A stretch of DNA of 64,000 bases from Neisseria montereyensis (GTDB lineage: Bacteria > Pseudomonadota > Gammaproteobacteria > Burkholderiales > Neisseriaceae): positions 44,219-108,218 of the forward strand of contig NZ_JANUXW010000007.1 in NCBI RefSeq assembly GCF_024834045.1, written 5' to 3'. A program made the position numbers and the translations under genes. The notes below the pieces were generated by a model. The model ran no database searches, had not been told where the DNA came from, and saw nothing but the letters and a program-made list of their open reading frames with translations. Positions 32,769 to 40,049 of the stretch are shown here, piece by piece. Within the stretch, counting starts at the first letter, position 1. Every line of letters starts with the position of its first letter.

Positions 32769-32919
32769 TTACTGCTCCCGTATGTATTGTGTTATCGCCA
32801 AACTTGGCATTGATTGCCCTCAATGCCGCCGCTAATCTTGCCTGCTTTTGCCGCTTGCCTATTGCATAATAGGTATGCTTTCGGCGGCGGTCAGGGCTTT
32901 CTAGTCTGCGCCGTTTCAT
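32731..32919 (-). CDS. Small basic early phage protein
   Basis: A 62-residue protein with a very basic first half (MKRRRLESPDRRRKHTYYAI, GKRQKQARLAAALRAINAKF). The ATG at 32919 overlaps the stop of the lipoprotein gene (ATGA), supporting real translation. Charge suggests nucleic acid contact. Family unknown. Confidence 0.6.
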   Translation of the reverse strand: MKRRRLESPDRRRKHTYYAIGKRQKQARLAAALRAINAKFGDNTIHTGAVNEAQNKNGHVGD

Positions 32920-33143
32920 TCGTATACCACCGCTTCCATTTTTTCGTCATCACTCAACCGCTCGTATGCTTTTTCGGCCTCTAAAGCCGCAAAATCGGCC
33001 ATATCCTGCATCTCACGCATAAGCCGTTGGGTGGCGGTCTCGTCTTTAAAAAATTCGCGGGCCGGCACGGGTTTCACACAGCTATTGGCACAGGCGGTTA
33101 TAAACAACACGATGGCAAAAATCGTTAATAAATTACGTACCAT
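32916..33143 (-). CDS. Small phage lipoprotein in the early region
   Basis: A 75-residue protein: signal peptide MVRNLLTIFAIVLFIT followed by the lipobox ITAC (Cys18), then a short acidic, helical mature part (RLMREMQDMADFAALEAEKA). Its start lies behind a duplicated AT-rich leader with GGAAAATG. Lipoproteins expressed from prophage early genes often act in superinfection exclusion, but here that is only an analogy; no homologue is recognised. It is not a spanin: those are in the late lysis cassette. Confidence 0.75.
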   Translation of the reverse strand: MVRNLLTIFAIVLFITACANSCVKPVPAREFFKDETATQRLMREMQDMADFAALEAEKAYERLSDDEKMEAVVYE

Positions 33144-33146
33144 TTT

Positions 33147-33195
33147 TCATTTTCCTTTATTTTCAATAGGTTATATAAACCATTAGGCAAAAAAT
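33147..33195 (-). repeat. Duplicated leader element, copy 2
   Basis: Second copy of the AT-rich leader described at 32590-32640, upstream of the lipoprotein gene. It contains TATATAA on either strand and ends at the Shine-Dalgarno AAAGGAAAA. Confidence 0.65.
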
Positions 33196-33222
33196 ATATA
33201 GCCGTATCAATGGCTTATTAAT

Positions 33223-33546
33223 TTAATCGGGGCGGCGGGGGCATTTGAGGCACGCCCGCCAATACTGCATCTTGATTGGGTTGTGGGTTGGCGCGGCGGC
33301 GTGGGCGGTATCGCGGCAATCCTGCAAGGTGATTATCTCGCCGTTAAACGGGCATTTAACGTTGGTGTAAACCTGCATTACCTTGGCCGCCACCCTGTCG
33401 GTTTTGCCCGCATATTTGCCGTTAACCACTAGACTGATTGCCGTGCGGCTGTATCCGATTTTGTCGCTTACCGCCTTAATGCCGTTTGCTTCTACCTCGC
33501 GCTTCAAGATGGCAAACCATTCATATTGCATGTAATCTTTATTCAT
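33223..33546 (-). CDS. Helix-turn-helix phage regulator with Cys cluster
   Basis: A 107-residue protein. Residues about 20-50 form a helix-turn-helix (GIKAVSDKIGYSRTAISLVV then NGKYAGKT), of the LacI/Cro style. The C-terminal half has four spaced cysteines (KCPFNGEI, LQDCRDT, ACLKCPRRPD) that may bind metal. Such proteins are common in early regions of Neisseria prophages. It overlaps the stop of the 33539..34108 gene. Likely a DNA-binding regulator of early or host genes. Confidence 0.75.
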   Translation of the reverse strand: MNKDYMQYEWFAILKREVEANGIKAVSDKIGYSRTAISLVVNGKYAGKTDRVAAKVMQVYTNVKCPFNGEIITLQDCRDTAHAAAPTHNPIKMQYWRACLKCPRRPD

Positions 33547-34108
33547 TGTCTGCCACCTCTCTAAACATAATCTGGTCTAAGTTAGGGTCATACATCTCGG
33601 TAACATCTAACAGCCTAGGTGCTTTGGCACCGGTATTTTTTACAAGTTGGTACCGCTTATGTTTGCCCGTGCCAACATTAACCAGATATCCGGCCTTGGT
33701 AAGTGCTGCCGTGTACTGACTAACGGTTTTGCGGCTAATACTCTGGGTCATATTAACGTGCTGATACAGCTCCTCATTGCTAAATTGCTTAATTATTTTT
33801 ATCGTGCGCCACAAGGTATCCACCTTAAGCGGAGCACATAGCGAGCCATCGCGATGTAATCTAGGAGCTTCAACGCCTATATTGCGCTCTAGCCGATAGC
33901 CGTTATGACTCGCAAATTTAAGCCCTTTCTGGATTGTCAGATACTTGCCGCGATGCAAACTGATTAAATATATATAAGCTGCGTCATACTGTACGCCGCT
34001 TAATTCCATAATTTCATCAATTATCAAAAACTTATCTTGATTCGCCCGCAACACATCCCAAATCTTTTGCCGTGCGTTTTTAGGCTTGGTCAACTCTTTA
34101 ACGCTCAT
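33539..34108 (-). CDS. Winged-helix early phage protein
   Basis: A 189-residue protein with two winged-helix segments: residues about 10-65 (KIWDVLRANQDKFLIIDEIM, ELSGVQYDAAYIYLISLHRG) and about 95-155 (TLWRTIKIIKQFSNEELYQH, SRKTVSQYTAALTKAGYLV). It follows MuB with a four-base overlap. In transposable phages this position holds accessory replication or regulatory proteins. The exact role is not known. Confidence 0.7.
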   Translation of the reverse strand: MSVKELTKPKNARQKIWDVLRANQDKFLIIDEIMELSGVQYDAAYIYLISLHRGKYLTIQKGLKFASHNGYRLERNIGVEAPRLHRDGSLCAPLKVDTLWRTIKIIKQFSNEELYQHVNMTQSISRKTVSQYTAALTKAGYLVNVGTGKHKRYQLVKNTGAKAPRLLDVTEMYDPNLDQIMFREVADNE

Positions 34109-34824
34109 ACTTTCACCCCCCGTTTTGGTGCTTCCCCTTGGTATAGGTCGGCCTTGGCAATATCGCCCAAATCCAATGCCGACAAGCCTTTTTCTTTCGC
34201 AAAATCAGCGAGATTGACTAAATTAACGGTTACGCGCCGTACCGACCCGTGAGCAATATCCACCAAATGTTTAAGCAGCTCATTTGAGATGGTCACATTG
34301 GGCGCATATACCGCCGCCAATTCTGCCGCGTCCGATAAATCCACCGGTTGCGCCGGTACCCAAGCGAGCACCCGGCCATGAAAACGCTCATATTTTTTAA
34401 GCTTGTTGGGCAGCATTTCCTCACCGACCAACATTACCGGGGCTTGGCTGCCCTCATAGATATCGCGTACCAACTCAACCATGCCTGCCTTGCTGACCAA
34501 ATAATCCGCCTCGTCAATAATCAGCGGGCGTTGGCTTGCGGCCAGTTGCTCGCAAATAACATCCAAGCAGCCTGCCGTAGTCTTGGCAGGGGGCAACCCC
34601 ATTTCAAAGCAGATTTTTTCCAACAACACTTTTTTGCTCCATGCGCTTCTCATCTGCACATAATAAGCGCGTGATTGATTGGCTACCGCTACGGTTGCCG
34701 TGGTCTTGCCAAATCCGCTTGGGCCATACAACACCCCCAAACCGGGCAGGCCGTCTTGTCGGTTAAGCAATCGTTGCATAGCAATTGCAACCAGTGATAA
34801 GTTGTTAATATTGGCAATTTTCAT
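34105..34824 (-). CDS. MuB-like transposition ATPase (target selection)
   Basis: A 239-residue AAA+ ATPase of the MuB / TniB class, binding target DNA and activating the transposase. Walker A is LYGPSGFGKTTATVAVA (about residues 33-49) and Walker B RPLIIDEADYLV (about 113-124). It lacks the N-terminal helix-turn-helix extension of Mu's own 312-residue B protein, as in B3/D3112-type phages. It follows the transposase, but a hairpin terminator at 34882-34903 stands between them. Confidence 0.9.
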   Translation of the reverse strand: MKIANINNLSLVAIAMQRLLNRQDGLPGLGVLYGPSGFGKTTATVAVANQSRAYYVQMRSAWSKKVLLEKICFEMGLPPAKTTAGCLDVICEQLAASQRPLIIDEADYLVSKAGMVELVRDIYEGSQAPVMLVGEEMLPNKLKKYERFHGRVLAWVPAQPVDLSDAAELAAVYAPNVTISNELLKHLVDIAHGSVRRVTVNLVNLADFAKEKGLSALDLGDIAKADLYQGEAPKRGVKV

Positions 34825-34881
34825 TACAATTCTCCGTGAGTTTTTTGACGTTAAGCCGTTTTTAATGGCTGTTTAAAAACC

Positions 34882-34903
34882 GTGCGGGGCTGCATCCCCG
34901 CAC
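34882..34903 (-). terminator. Hairpin between transposase and MuB genes
   Basis: GTGCGGGG (34882-34889) pairs with CCCCGCAC (34896-34903) with a six-base loop. On the minus strand GGTTTTTAAAC follows. It is a good intrinsic terminator lying after the 36-residue gene and before muB. Confidence 0.82.
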
Positions 34904-34906
34904 ATT

Positions 34907-35017
34907 CTACTTTCGGCGCAACACTTCTCGCGCCACATAATCTAATAAGCCTTGCTGTTGCCGGCGGTAGGCTTGTGTATCCGCCATCTTTTTTACAAGC
35001 CATTCAGGTGTTTTCAT
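34907..35017 (-). CDS. Small protein between transposase and MuB (36 aa)
   Basis: An ATG at 35017, with GGGGTAAAAA upstream, opens a 36-residue frame beginning MKTPEWLVKKMADTQAYRRQ and ending EVLRRK at TAG 34907-34909. It is basic and helical. It starts 10 bp after the transposase stop and is followed immediately by a terminator. Size and position suggest a real translated peptide, but function is unknown. Confidence 0.6.
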   Translation of the reverse strand: MKTPEWLVKKMADTQAYRRQQQGLLDYVAREVLRRK

Positions 35018-35027
35018 TTTTTACCCC

Positions 35028-37142
35028 TTATCCATAAGCCCGCATAAACTCTTCCATCAATTCCATGCGGCCACTGTTTGCATACCAATCAAGCCACTTT
35101 TGCTGCGGCTCGCTTAAGCTGTCGCGGCTCATACTGCTTAACCGCTTATACTCGGCATATTGCGCTTTGGTCGCGTTGCTATCAGGTGCTTCCCAAGCCG
35201 GTTCCGGATTCGGCACAAATTTATATACCGCTTCCAACGTTTCGGCTTCCGGCTGTTTGGCCAACACTTTTTGGCCTTGCGCTTTAAGCTGCTCCATATC
35301 CAACACCAAACCACCAAGATTAACGCTGCTTTGATGCTCGATAATTTGCTGCCTACGCTCTGCCAACACATTGTCGCGCTTGATTTCTACTCGTTTAAGT
35401 GCGGCGTCGTTGCGTTTGTCCATTGCTTGTGCAATCACGCTGTCAGGCATATAACTTTGCGAGTTTCCGCGCCATTCGGCTTTGCAGATTAAGCGGCCAA
35501 CATCGTCATATATCCATACCCATTGCGCGTCTTGTACATCGTAGCCAACCCGCAACCGTTCACCGTTAAATTCTTCAAGCGCCGACGAAAAGTAAACGTT
35601 ATTAAACAGTTGCACTTCGCCGCGCCGTACCGTGCAGGTTTTTTGCGGTCGGAATAACCACCCCTCATCCTCTGGCAATACTTTGGGCGGCTCACCAAAC
35701 TCCGCCACCTTGAGCGCCCACATCTCATTGGGTGTCATGTGTCGGTTTTTGCCGTTGTCGTCGGTAAATTTAAGCAGGCTGCGGTGTGGCTTATTGTTGT
35801 AAGCCTCAATTTCAGCTTCTATAAATGCTTTAAATTCGTCCCACGTCGGTATCGGCGATGCCACAATCTTGCCTTGCAGCTTGATTTCTCGGCGTGTCCA
35901 GTGATACAAGGCTTTGCGTGCTTCCTGATCCATGTCTTTACCCACATAGGTCGGCAATTTCTTCGCCGCGCGGGTAAAAATATTATGGCTTCGTTCCGAC
36001 GCGCCTTTGGCTTGCGAGTTATAAGCCCTTGCATGTTTCATGGTCATGCCCAGCCGACCAAGCACCCCCGTGGCTTCGTCCGTCATCATAAGGTTTTCAA
36101 AGCCTTTACCCCAGTCCACATACCAAACCGACCCGATAGCCGCGCGGGAAGCATGGCATAAGGCTTCCAGTACCGTAAACCGGCTTTCTGCTAACCCTAC
36201 GCTCCAGCCCATACAGCGGCGTGTTGCCACATCCACCACCGTGGTGATTTCCGGCCTAAACGGTAGGCCGCTCATCGGATTAAGCACTTCGGCGTCAATC
36301 GTATGGCCGTCGGCGGTGTAGATTGCAGCAGGCGGCAGGTGTAAAAACTCGCGTCGTTTGAATGGCAGGTCGTTTTTCAGCTCGCGCTTACCTTTGCGGC
36401 CGTCTTGCAAGGCAACCTTGCCCACTTTGCTCATCGCCCGCCGCACCGCGTGTATGCTTGGTACTTTAACCAGCGGCATTTCTTTGGCCAAAGCCGCTAC
36501 AAACGACTCATAAGCCATCAACACGCTAGGCTTGGTAGGCAAGCGGTAGCATTGCAAAAACAAGGGCAACCAAACAGGCATATCCATATCTGCTTGCGCT
36601 ACTTTGGGTGTCAGCGTATGGCTTTCGCGCTGGGCAAACCATCGTTTGATGGTGCGGCTGCTAGGCAATCCGCCCGATGCGCCGCGCTCATCCAACGCCA
36701 GTTCAAACATCTTGGCCACATGCTCAAAATTAGGCATCTTGGCTTGTGTCAACAATGTAGTAATCGCTGCCTCTTTGCTTACGCCCGACTCGGCCATTAA
36801 CTGTTCAATCGTTTTCAACACCGCCAGCCGCGCCCCCTCGCGGGTTCGTTGCGCTTCGGTTGTGTTGATTTCTTCGATTTTCGCAATCGCCGTGGTCGTT
36901 AATGCAGGTAATTTTGGCGCGGTATCCGCCAACACTTTTGCCATTTCGCGCTCTTTGATTTGCGCCATAATCGGTGGCGGGGGCGTGTATTCGCGGCGTT
37001 TGCCGTTTTTGCCACCCTGACAGGCAACCTCTACATACGGCCAGTTTTCTCTATTGGCTCGGTTTTGTATGGTGCGTGCCGTACCTTTTAATATTTCCAA
37101 GTTCATATCAAAAAGCTCGGAAATAGAGTAATGCTTTTTCAT
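35028..37142 (-). CDS. MuA-type DDE transposase
   Basis: A 704-residue transposase. Residues 1-65 are a Mu-type winged-helix DNA-binding domain (HYSISELFDMN, RTIQNRANRENWPYVEV, CQGGKNGKRREY), which also occurs at the N-terminus of the repressor. Residues about 255-460 are the catalytic rve domain, with Asp278 (YTADGHT), Asp343 (WYVDWGKG) and Glu383 (KGASERSHN). The C-terminal part (about 500-704) holds the Mu transposase beta-barrel and the likely MuB-contact tail. It drives integration and replicative transposition. The start overlaps the Ner-like stop by four bases. Confidence 0.95.
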   Translation of the reverse strand: MKKHYSISELFDMNLEILKGTARTIQNRANRENWPYVEVACQGGKNGKRREYTPPPPIMAQIKEREMAKVLADTAPKLPALTTTAIAKIEEINTTEAQRTREGARLAVLKTIEQLMAESGVSKEAAITTLLTQAKMPNFEHVAKMFELALDERGASGGLPSSRTIKRWFAQRESHTLTPKVAQADMDMPVWLPLFLQCYRLPTKPSVLMAYESFVAALAKEMPLVKVPSIHAVRRAMSKVGKVALQDGRKGKRELKNDLPFKRREFLHLPPAAIYTADGHTIDAEVLNPMSGLPFRPEITTVVDVATRRCMGWSVGLAESRFTVLEALCHASRAAIGSVWYVDWGKGFENLMMTDEATGVLGRLGMTMKHARAYNSQAKGASERSHNIFTRAAKKLPTYVGKDMDQEARKALYHWTRREIKLQGKIVASPIPTWDEFKAFIEAEIEAYNNKPHRSLLKFTDDNGKNRHMTPNEMWALKVAEFGEPPKVLPEDEGWLFRPQKTCTVRRGEVQLFNNVYFSSALEEFNGERLRVGYDVQDAQWVWIYDDVGRLICKAEWRGNSQSYMPDSVIAQAMDKRNDAALKRVEIKRDNVLAERRQQIIEHQSSVNLGGLVLDMEQLKAQGQKVLAKQPEAETLEAVYKFVPNPEPAWEAPDSNATKAQYAEYKRLSSMSRDSLSEPQQKWLDWYANSGRMELMEEFMRAYG

Positions 37143-37387
37143 GCTGCATCCTCTTTATATAGATGTCTGTATCTCGGGCGTATCCTTTGCCCCGTGCGTG
37201 TCCATCTTTCAGGCCACAGTTCATGCAGAGGTTTATCCAAAAACTTTGCAATCACTTTTTCACCCGATAGGCTTGGGGCTTTAAGTGCCAAAGATACTAC
37301 CCGAGGACTAACCTCATATTGTCTAGCCAAATCAGATAACGTCTTGCCACGCATCTTGATTTCAGCCCTAATCAATTCTGGGTGCAT
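37139..37387 (-). CDS. ner: Ner-like early repressor
   Basis: An 82-residue protein of the Ner/Nlp family: MHPELIRAEIKMRGKTLSDL, then ARQYEVSPRVVSLALKAPSL containing the helix-turn-helix, and the family signature LDKPLHELWPERW. In Mu, Ner shuts down both the early and the repressor promoters during lytic growth. Here it is the first gene of the early operon, coupled to the transposase by ATGA, and it faces the repressor gene across a 312-bp control region. Confidence 0.93.
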   Translation of the reverse strand: MHPELIRAEIKMRGKTLSDLARQYEVSPRVVSLALKAPSLSGEKVIAKFLDKPLHELWPERWTRTGQRIRPRYRHLYKEDAA

Positions 37388-37699
37388 ACGTTTTCCTTTC
37401 TATAAAACTGTTTAATCGGCCGTCCGATTTACTACTTCAGACGGCCTGTTAAACAGCCTTCTCATAAAAGACCGTTCGTCTGCATTTTTTCGGCGTTTTT
37501 CCAAATTGTTAAAGACCAGTGCCAAATCGGTTACAATGGTTTAAATGTTCCGTTTGGTATTTGTAAACATTATAAAGCTTGGAAAATATTTCGCAACTTA
37601 TTTTTCTAAGTTATTTTCACAGTTTTATATAACATATTGTTTATATTTAATAATTAATTTCAAAGCTTTTTCCATGCTTTGCAACAGAGCTAAGAAACC
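37388..37699. promoter_or_regulatory. Divergent control region between ner and the repressor
   Basis: A 312-bp gene-free region that should carry the early and repressor promoters and operators. Visible dyads are CTGTTTAA (37408-37415) with TTAAACAG (37449-37456), flanking an AG-DUS copy at 37438-37447, and AATGTT (37544-37549) with AACATT (37566-37571). The right part (37560-37680) is very AT-rich. I could not pick promoters with certainty. In Mu this interval also acts as the transpositional enhancer. Confidence 0.65.
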
Positions 37700-38458
37700 A
37701 TGAAAAAGATGTTCAGCGTCTCTGAAATAGAGAGTTTAGTTTCCAAGTTTGGGCTTTTAAGCCTGCCTAATACTGGCCGTGCAATTCAATATCGTGCGCA
37801 AAATGAAAATTGGAAATATAGCGAAGCACCATCACAAGGCGGGAAAAGAGGGGTTAAGAAAATTTACCTCTTACCTGAATATGTAGTTAATGAATTGAAA
37901 CAAAAAGGAATATTTGACTTACTCGCAAATGAGTTTGACGAAGCTGAAACACCAACAGACCAAAATTTAAAAGAGTCTGAAAACTGGTTAGCTGATTATG
38001 ATGACTGGGCCAACAAACAAGACCGTGACCGCATTGTGCCGGTAAGATACTACAAGCAGGTATTCGCCAGCGCCGGTAGTGGCTCAATTCCGTGGGATAC
38101 CAACCCGGAAGCCATGTGGTTTAGGGATGCTTTCTTTACTTACTTGGGTTTGCGCCCTGATAGTTGTTTTTGTACGCGGATTGACGGCGACAGCATGGCA
38201 CCCACATTAATAGATCAGGGTACCGCGCTATGGCAGGCCGTAAGCCAATACACGCGCGAGGGTATATATCTGTTCCGGCAAGGCGACGAATTGCGCGTCA
38301 AACGCCTGCAACGGCTTAATACGCACACCTATCGCATAATCAGCGACAACGCCAACAAAAGCATATACCCAACCACAGACCTTGATTTAACACAGATGCA
38401 GTCACATGAGTTTGAGATTTACGGCCGCTATCTATGGAGTTGCGGCATCGCCAAATAA
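37700..38458 (+). CDS. Prophage repressor with Mu-type DNA-binding domain and S24 protease
   Basis: A 252-residue repressor. Residues 4-62 are the same Mu-type winged helix as in the transposase (FSVSEIESLV, RAIQYRAQNENWKYSEA, SQGGKRGVKKIYLLPEYV). Residues about 113-250 are a LexA/CI-type S24 peptidase: possible cleavage site Ala125-Gly126 (FASAGSGS), Ser165 (DGDSMAPTL) and Lys201 (LRVKRLQ). It therefore should bind operators near the phage end and be inactivated by RecA-stimulated self-cleavage after DNA damage, unlike the Mu c repressor. It is transcribed outward, away from ner, and ends 175 bp before the host junction. Confidence 0.92.
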   Translation: MKKMFSVSEIESLVSKFGLLSLPNTGRAIQYRAQNENWKYSEAPSQGGKRGVKKIYLLPEYVVNELKQKGIFDLLANEFDEAETPTDQNLKESENWLADYDDWANKQDRDRIVPVRYYKQVFASAGSGSIPWDTNPEAMWFRDAFFTYLGLRPDSCFCTRIDGDSMAPTLIDQGTALWQAVSQYTREGIYLFRQGDELRVKRLQRLNTHTYRIISDNANKSIYPTTDLDLTQMQSHEFEIYGRYLWSCGIAK

Positions 38459-38491
38459 TAATTTGTGATTTCTTTTTGATTATTTAATGAC

Positions 38492-38540
38492 AAAAAAAGT
38501 GCAAAAATGATTTAAATATATTCATTTTTGCACTTTTTTT
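38492..38540 (+). terminator. Terminator behind the repressor gene
   Basis: A perfect 19-bp inverted repeat, 38492-38510 against 38522-38540, with an 11-base loop and seven T residues at its end (and seven A at its start), so it could stop transcription in both directions. The outer part overlaps the first transposase-site repeat. Confidence 0.82.
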
Positions 38541-38604
38541 CGCGTTTTGGTTTTTCGCCGATTTTCTGCCTTGTTTTTTGTTTTATTTAAATTTTTTCGC
38601 GTTT
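38535..38604. other. Candidate transposase-binding repeats at the phage end
   Basis: On the minus strand the 13-mer AAACGCGAAAAAA occurs twice, at 38547-38535 and 38604-38592, 57 bp apart. It fits the AARYRCGAAAA half of the Mu end-site consensus. The sites lie within 110 bp of the host junction, as L-end sites do. Confidence 0.6.
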
Positions 38605-38633
38605 ATATGGTCGTGTCCCTTGTGACAAAACAA

Positions 38634-38645
38634 TCACCCCCCCAC
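38634..38645. other. Prophage-host junction (attachment end)
   Basis: Reading the minus strand, host ligase codons end at ECTV (GAATGTACTGTG) and the following GGGGGGTGATTGTTTTGTC is no longer ligase-like. Mu-type ends start with TG; candidates here are TGATTG at 38636 or TGTGGG at 38646. The exact base cannot be fixed without the other junction. Confidence 0.6.
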
Positions 38646-39239
38646 AGTACATTCATCGTCATGACGGCTTTTCACTTTCAACAAATGCGGGCTTCTGCCA
38701 CCCTGATACGGGATATCCGGCCGACGCAGCATTACCCCTTCCCCGCCTTGTTGCTCTACCTGTTTTAAAAATGCCTGTACCTGCGCATGATTACGAACCG
38801 GTGTTTGCGCAATAACAGCAATCGGTGCATTGGGATGGTTTTCAAGCCATGCTTGTAATACCGCCAAGCGTTGATAAAGATTGCCCTTTGCCTGCGGCAC
38901 ATCGAATACATAAAGTTTAATATTCGACCAATCACCCGAAGCAGAACGCACCGCACCGGAAATCCGTTCAAACTGCCCGCGTTTGCTGAATAATTCCCCG
39001 TCAAGCGGATAAGGTGGGAAATTATGCGTATAACCTGTCGGCGGCGTAAACGGATACCCTTGGCGGCTGATTAAGCGTTTTCCATCCCAATACGCACGAA
39101 CACCATCGAGTTTCTCACTCATCGCCCACCCCCGAATATGTTTTGTACGGGTATATTTTTTAGCCAACAGCAAATCAGGAGCCGCCGCAATCACCGCCTG
39201 CGTGAAAAACAGCCCGCAAACGAGTATGATGGTTTTCAT
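38634..39239 (-). pseudogene. ligE: LigE-type secreted ATP-dependent DNA ligase, truncated by the prophage
   Basis: A 201-residue remnant. It has a signal peptide (MKTIILVCGLFFTQAVIAAA), motif I with the nucleotidyl lysine Lys43 (SEKLDGVRAYW), motif III LDGELF, IIIa YVFDV, motif IV GEGVMLRRP and motif V LLKVKSR. The frame then breaks after DDECTV and ends with two glycines and a stop contributed by the prophage. The OB-fold domain that closes over the nick is missing and should lie beyond the prophage's other end. LigE enzymes are periplasmic/secreted single-domain-plus-OB ligases linked to extracellular DNA and competence in Neisseria. The remnant may be adenylated but is unlikely to seal nicks. 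Confidence 0.88.
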
Positions 39240-39318
39240 TTTGTTTTCCCCTCATTATTATCAAATAAAATAACTTAAAATATTATTACATTATTTATTT
39301 AAAATAAAGGAAACACCT

Positions 39319-39954
39319 ATGGCTTTACAGTGTGAAATCATTGCCGTTACCCCGTTCCGCCAAAACTGCACCTTAATTTGGGACGACGAAACCCGTGAAG
39401 CAGTGCTCACCGATGTTGGTGGCGATGTCTCTTTTTTATTAGAGCAAATTGAAAAACACGGCCTGACCTTAAAAGCTATTTGGCTGACACACGGCCACCT
39501 TGATCACGCCGGCGGCGTCGTAGAATTGCGTTCGCAAGTCGACGTACCCGTATTCGGGCCGCATCAAAACGACTTATTCTTACTCGAACAACTGCCTCAG
39601 ATAACCGCCCAATACGGCTTTCCCGTATCCCCCTCATTTACCCCCACCCAGTGGCTGAAAGAAGGCGATACGCTGAACGTCGGTCGTTATACCTTTGAAG
39701 TCCTACATATTCCCGGCCATACGCCGGGTCATGTTGTGTTTTATTGTAAAGATGCGGAATTATTGATTGCCGGTGATGTCTTGTTTTATGAAACCATCGG
39801 CAGAACCGATTTCCCACGCGGAAACCATGCCGATTTAATCCGCAATATTACCGATAAACTACTGGTATTACCCGAGCACACAACCGTTATTGCCGGACAC
39901 GGCCGAACCACACATATCGGCCATGAGAAACAGCATAATCCGTTTTTGCAATAA
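39319..39954 (+). CDS. Metallo-beta-lactamase-fold hydrolase, glyoxalase II-like (YcbL type)
   Basis: A 211-residue cytosolic enzyme with the metal-binding motif THGHLDHAGG (about residues 57-66), the second His in HIPGHTPGH (about 132-140), Asp in LIAGDVLF (about 151-158) and final His in AGHGRTTHIG. This is the set expected for small glyoxalase II-like proteins such as YcbL, which hydrolyse thioesters like S-lactoylglutathione. AAAGGAAA precedes the ATG. It is transcribed divergently from the ligase. Confidence 0.9.
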   Translation: MALQCEIIAVTPFRQNCTLIWDDETREAVLTDVGGDVSFLLEQIEKHGLTLKAIWLTHGHLDHAGGVVELRSQVDVPVFGPHQNDLFLLEQLPQITAQYGFPVSPSFTPTQWLKEGDTLNVGRYTFEVLHIPGHTPGHVVFYCKDAELLIAGDVLFYETIGRTDFPRGNHADLIRNITDKLLVLPEHTTVIAGHGRTTHIGHEKQHNPFLQ

Positions 39955-40049
39955 GGGTTTGGTCATAAACGGAGCGGCTTTAATATTTTTTGTCGGGGAA
40001 ACCAAGATTTTCTCATTAACATACTTCTATACTTCTTAAGGAGAGCACG

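Larger units (their letters stand above)
1..38640 (-). mobile_element. Mu-like transposable prophage (siphovirus type), incomplete in window
   Basis: A contiguous phage genome read from right to left. It carries the transposable-phage core (Ner-like regulator, DDE transposase, MuB-type ATPase, Gam, GemA, Mor), a head module with lambda E/D-like capsid proteins, and a tape-measure-based tail with no sheath or tail-fibre switch. This mix matches B3/D3112-type transposable siphoviruses. The right boundary is placed where a host DNA ligase reading frame breaks off near 38,640. The other boundary lies before position 1. AG-DUS copies occur inside many phage genes, for example at 5091, 11038, 14324, 16798, 18969 and 24164, which suggests long residence in Neisseria. 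All major head, tail, lysis and transposition genes in view look intact, so the element may be functional. Confidence 0.93.
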
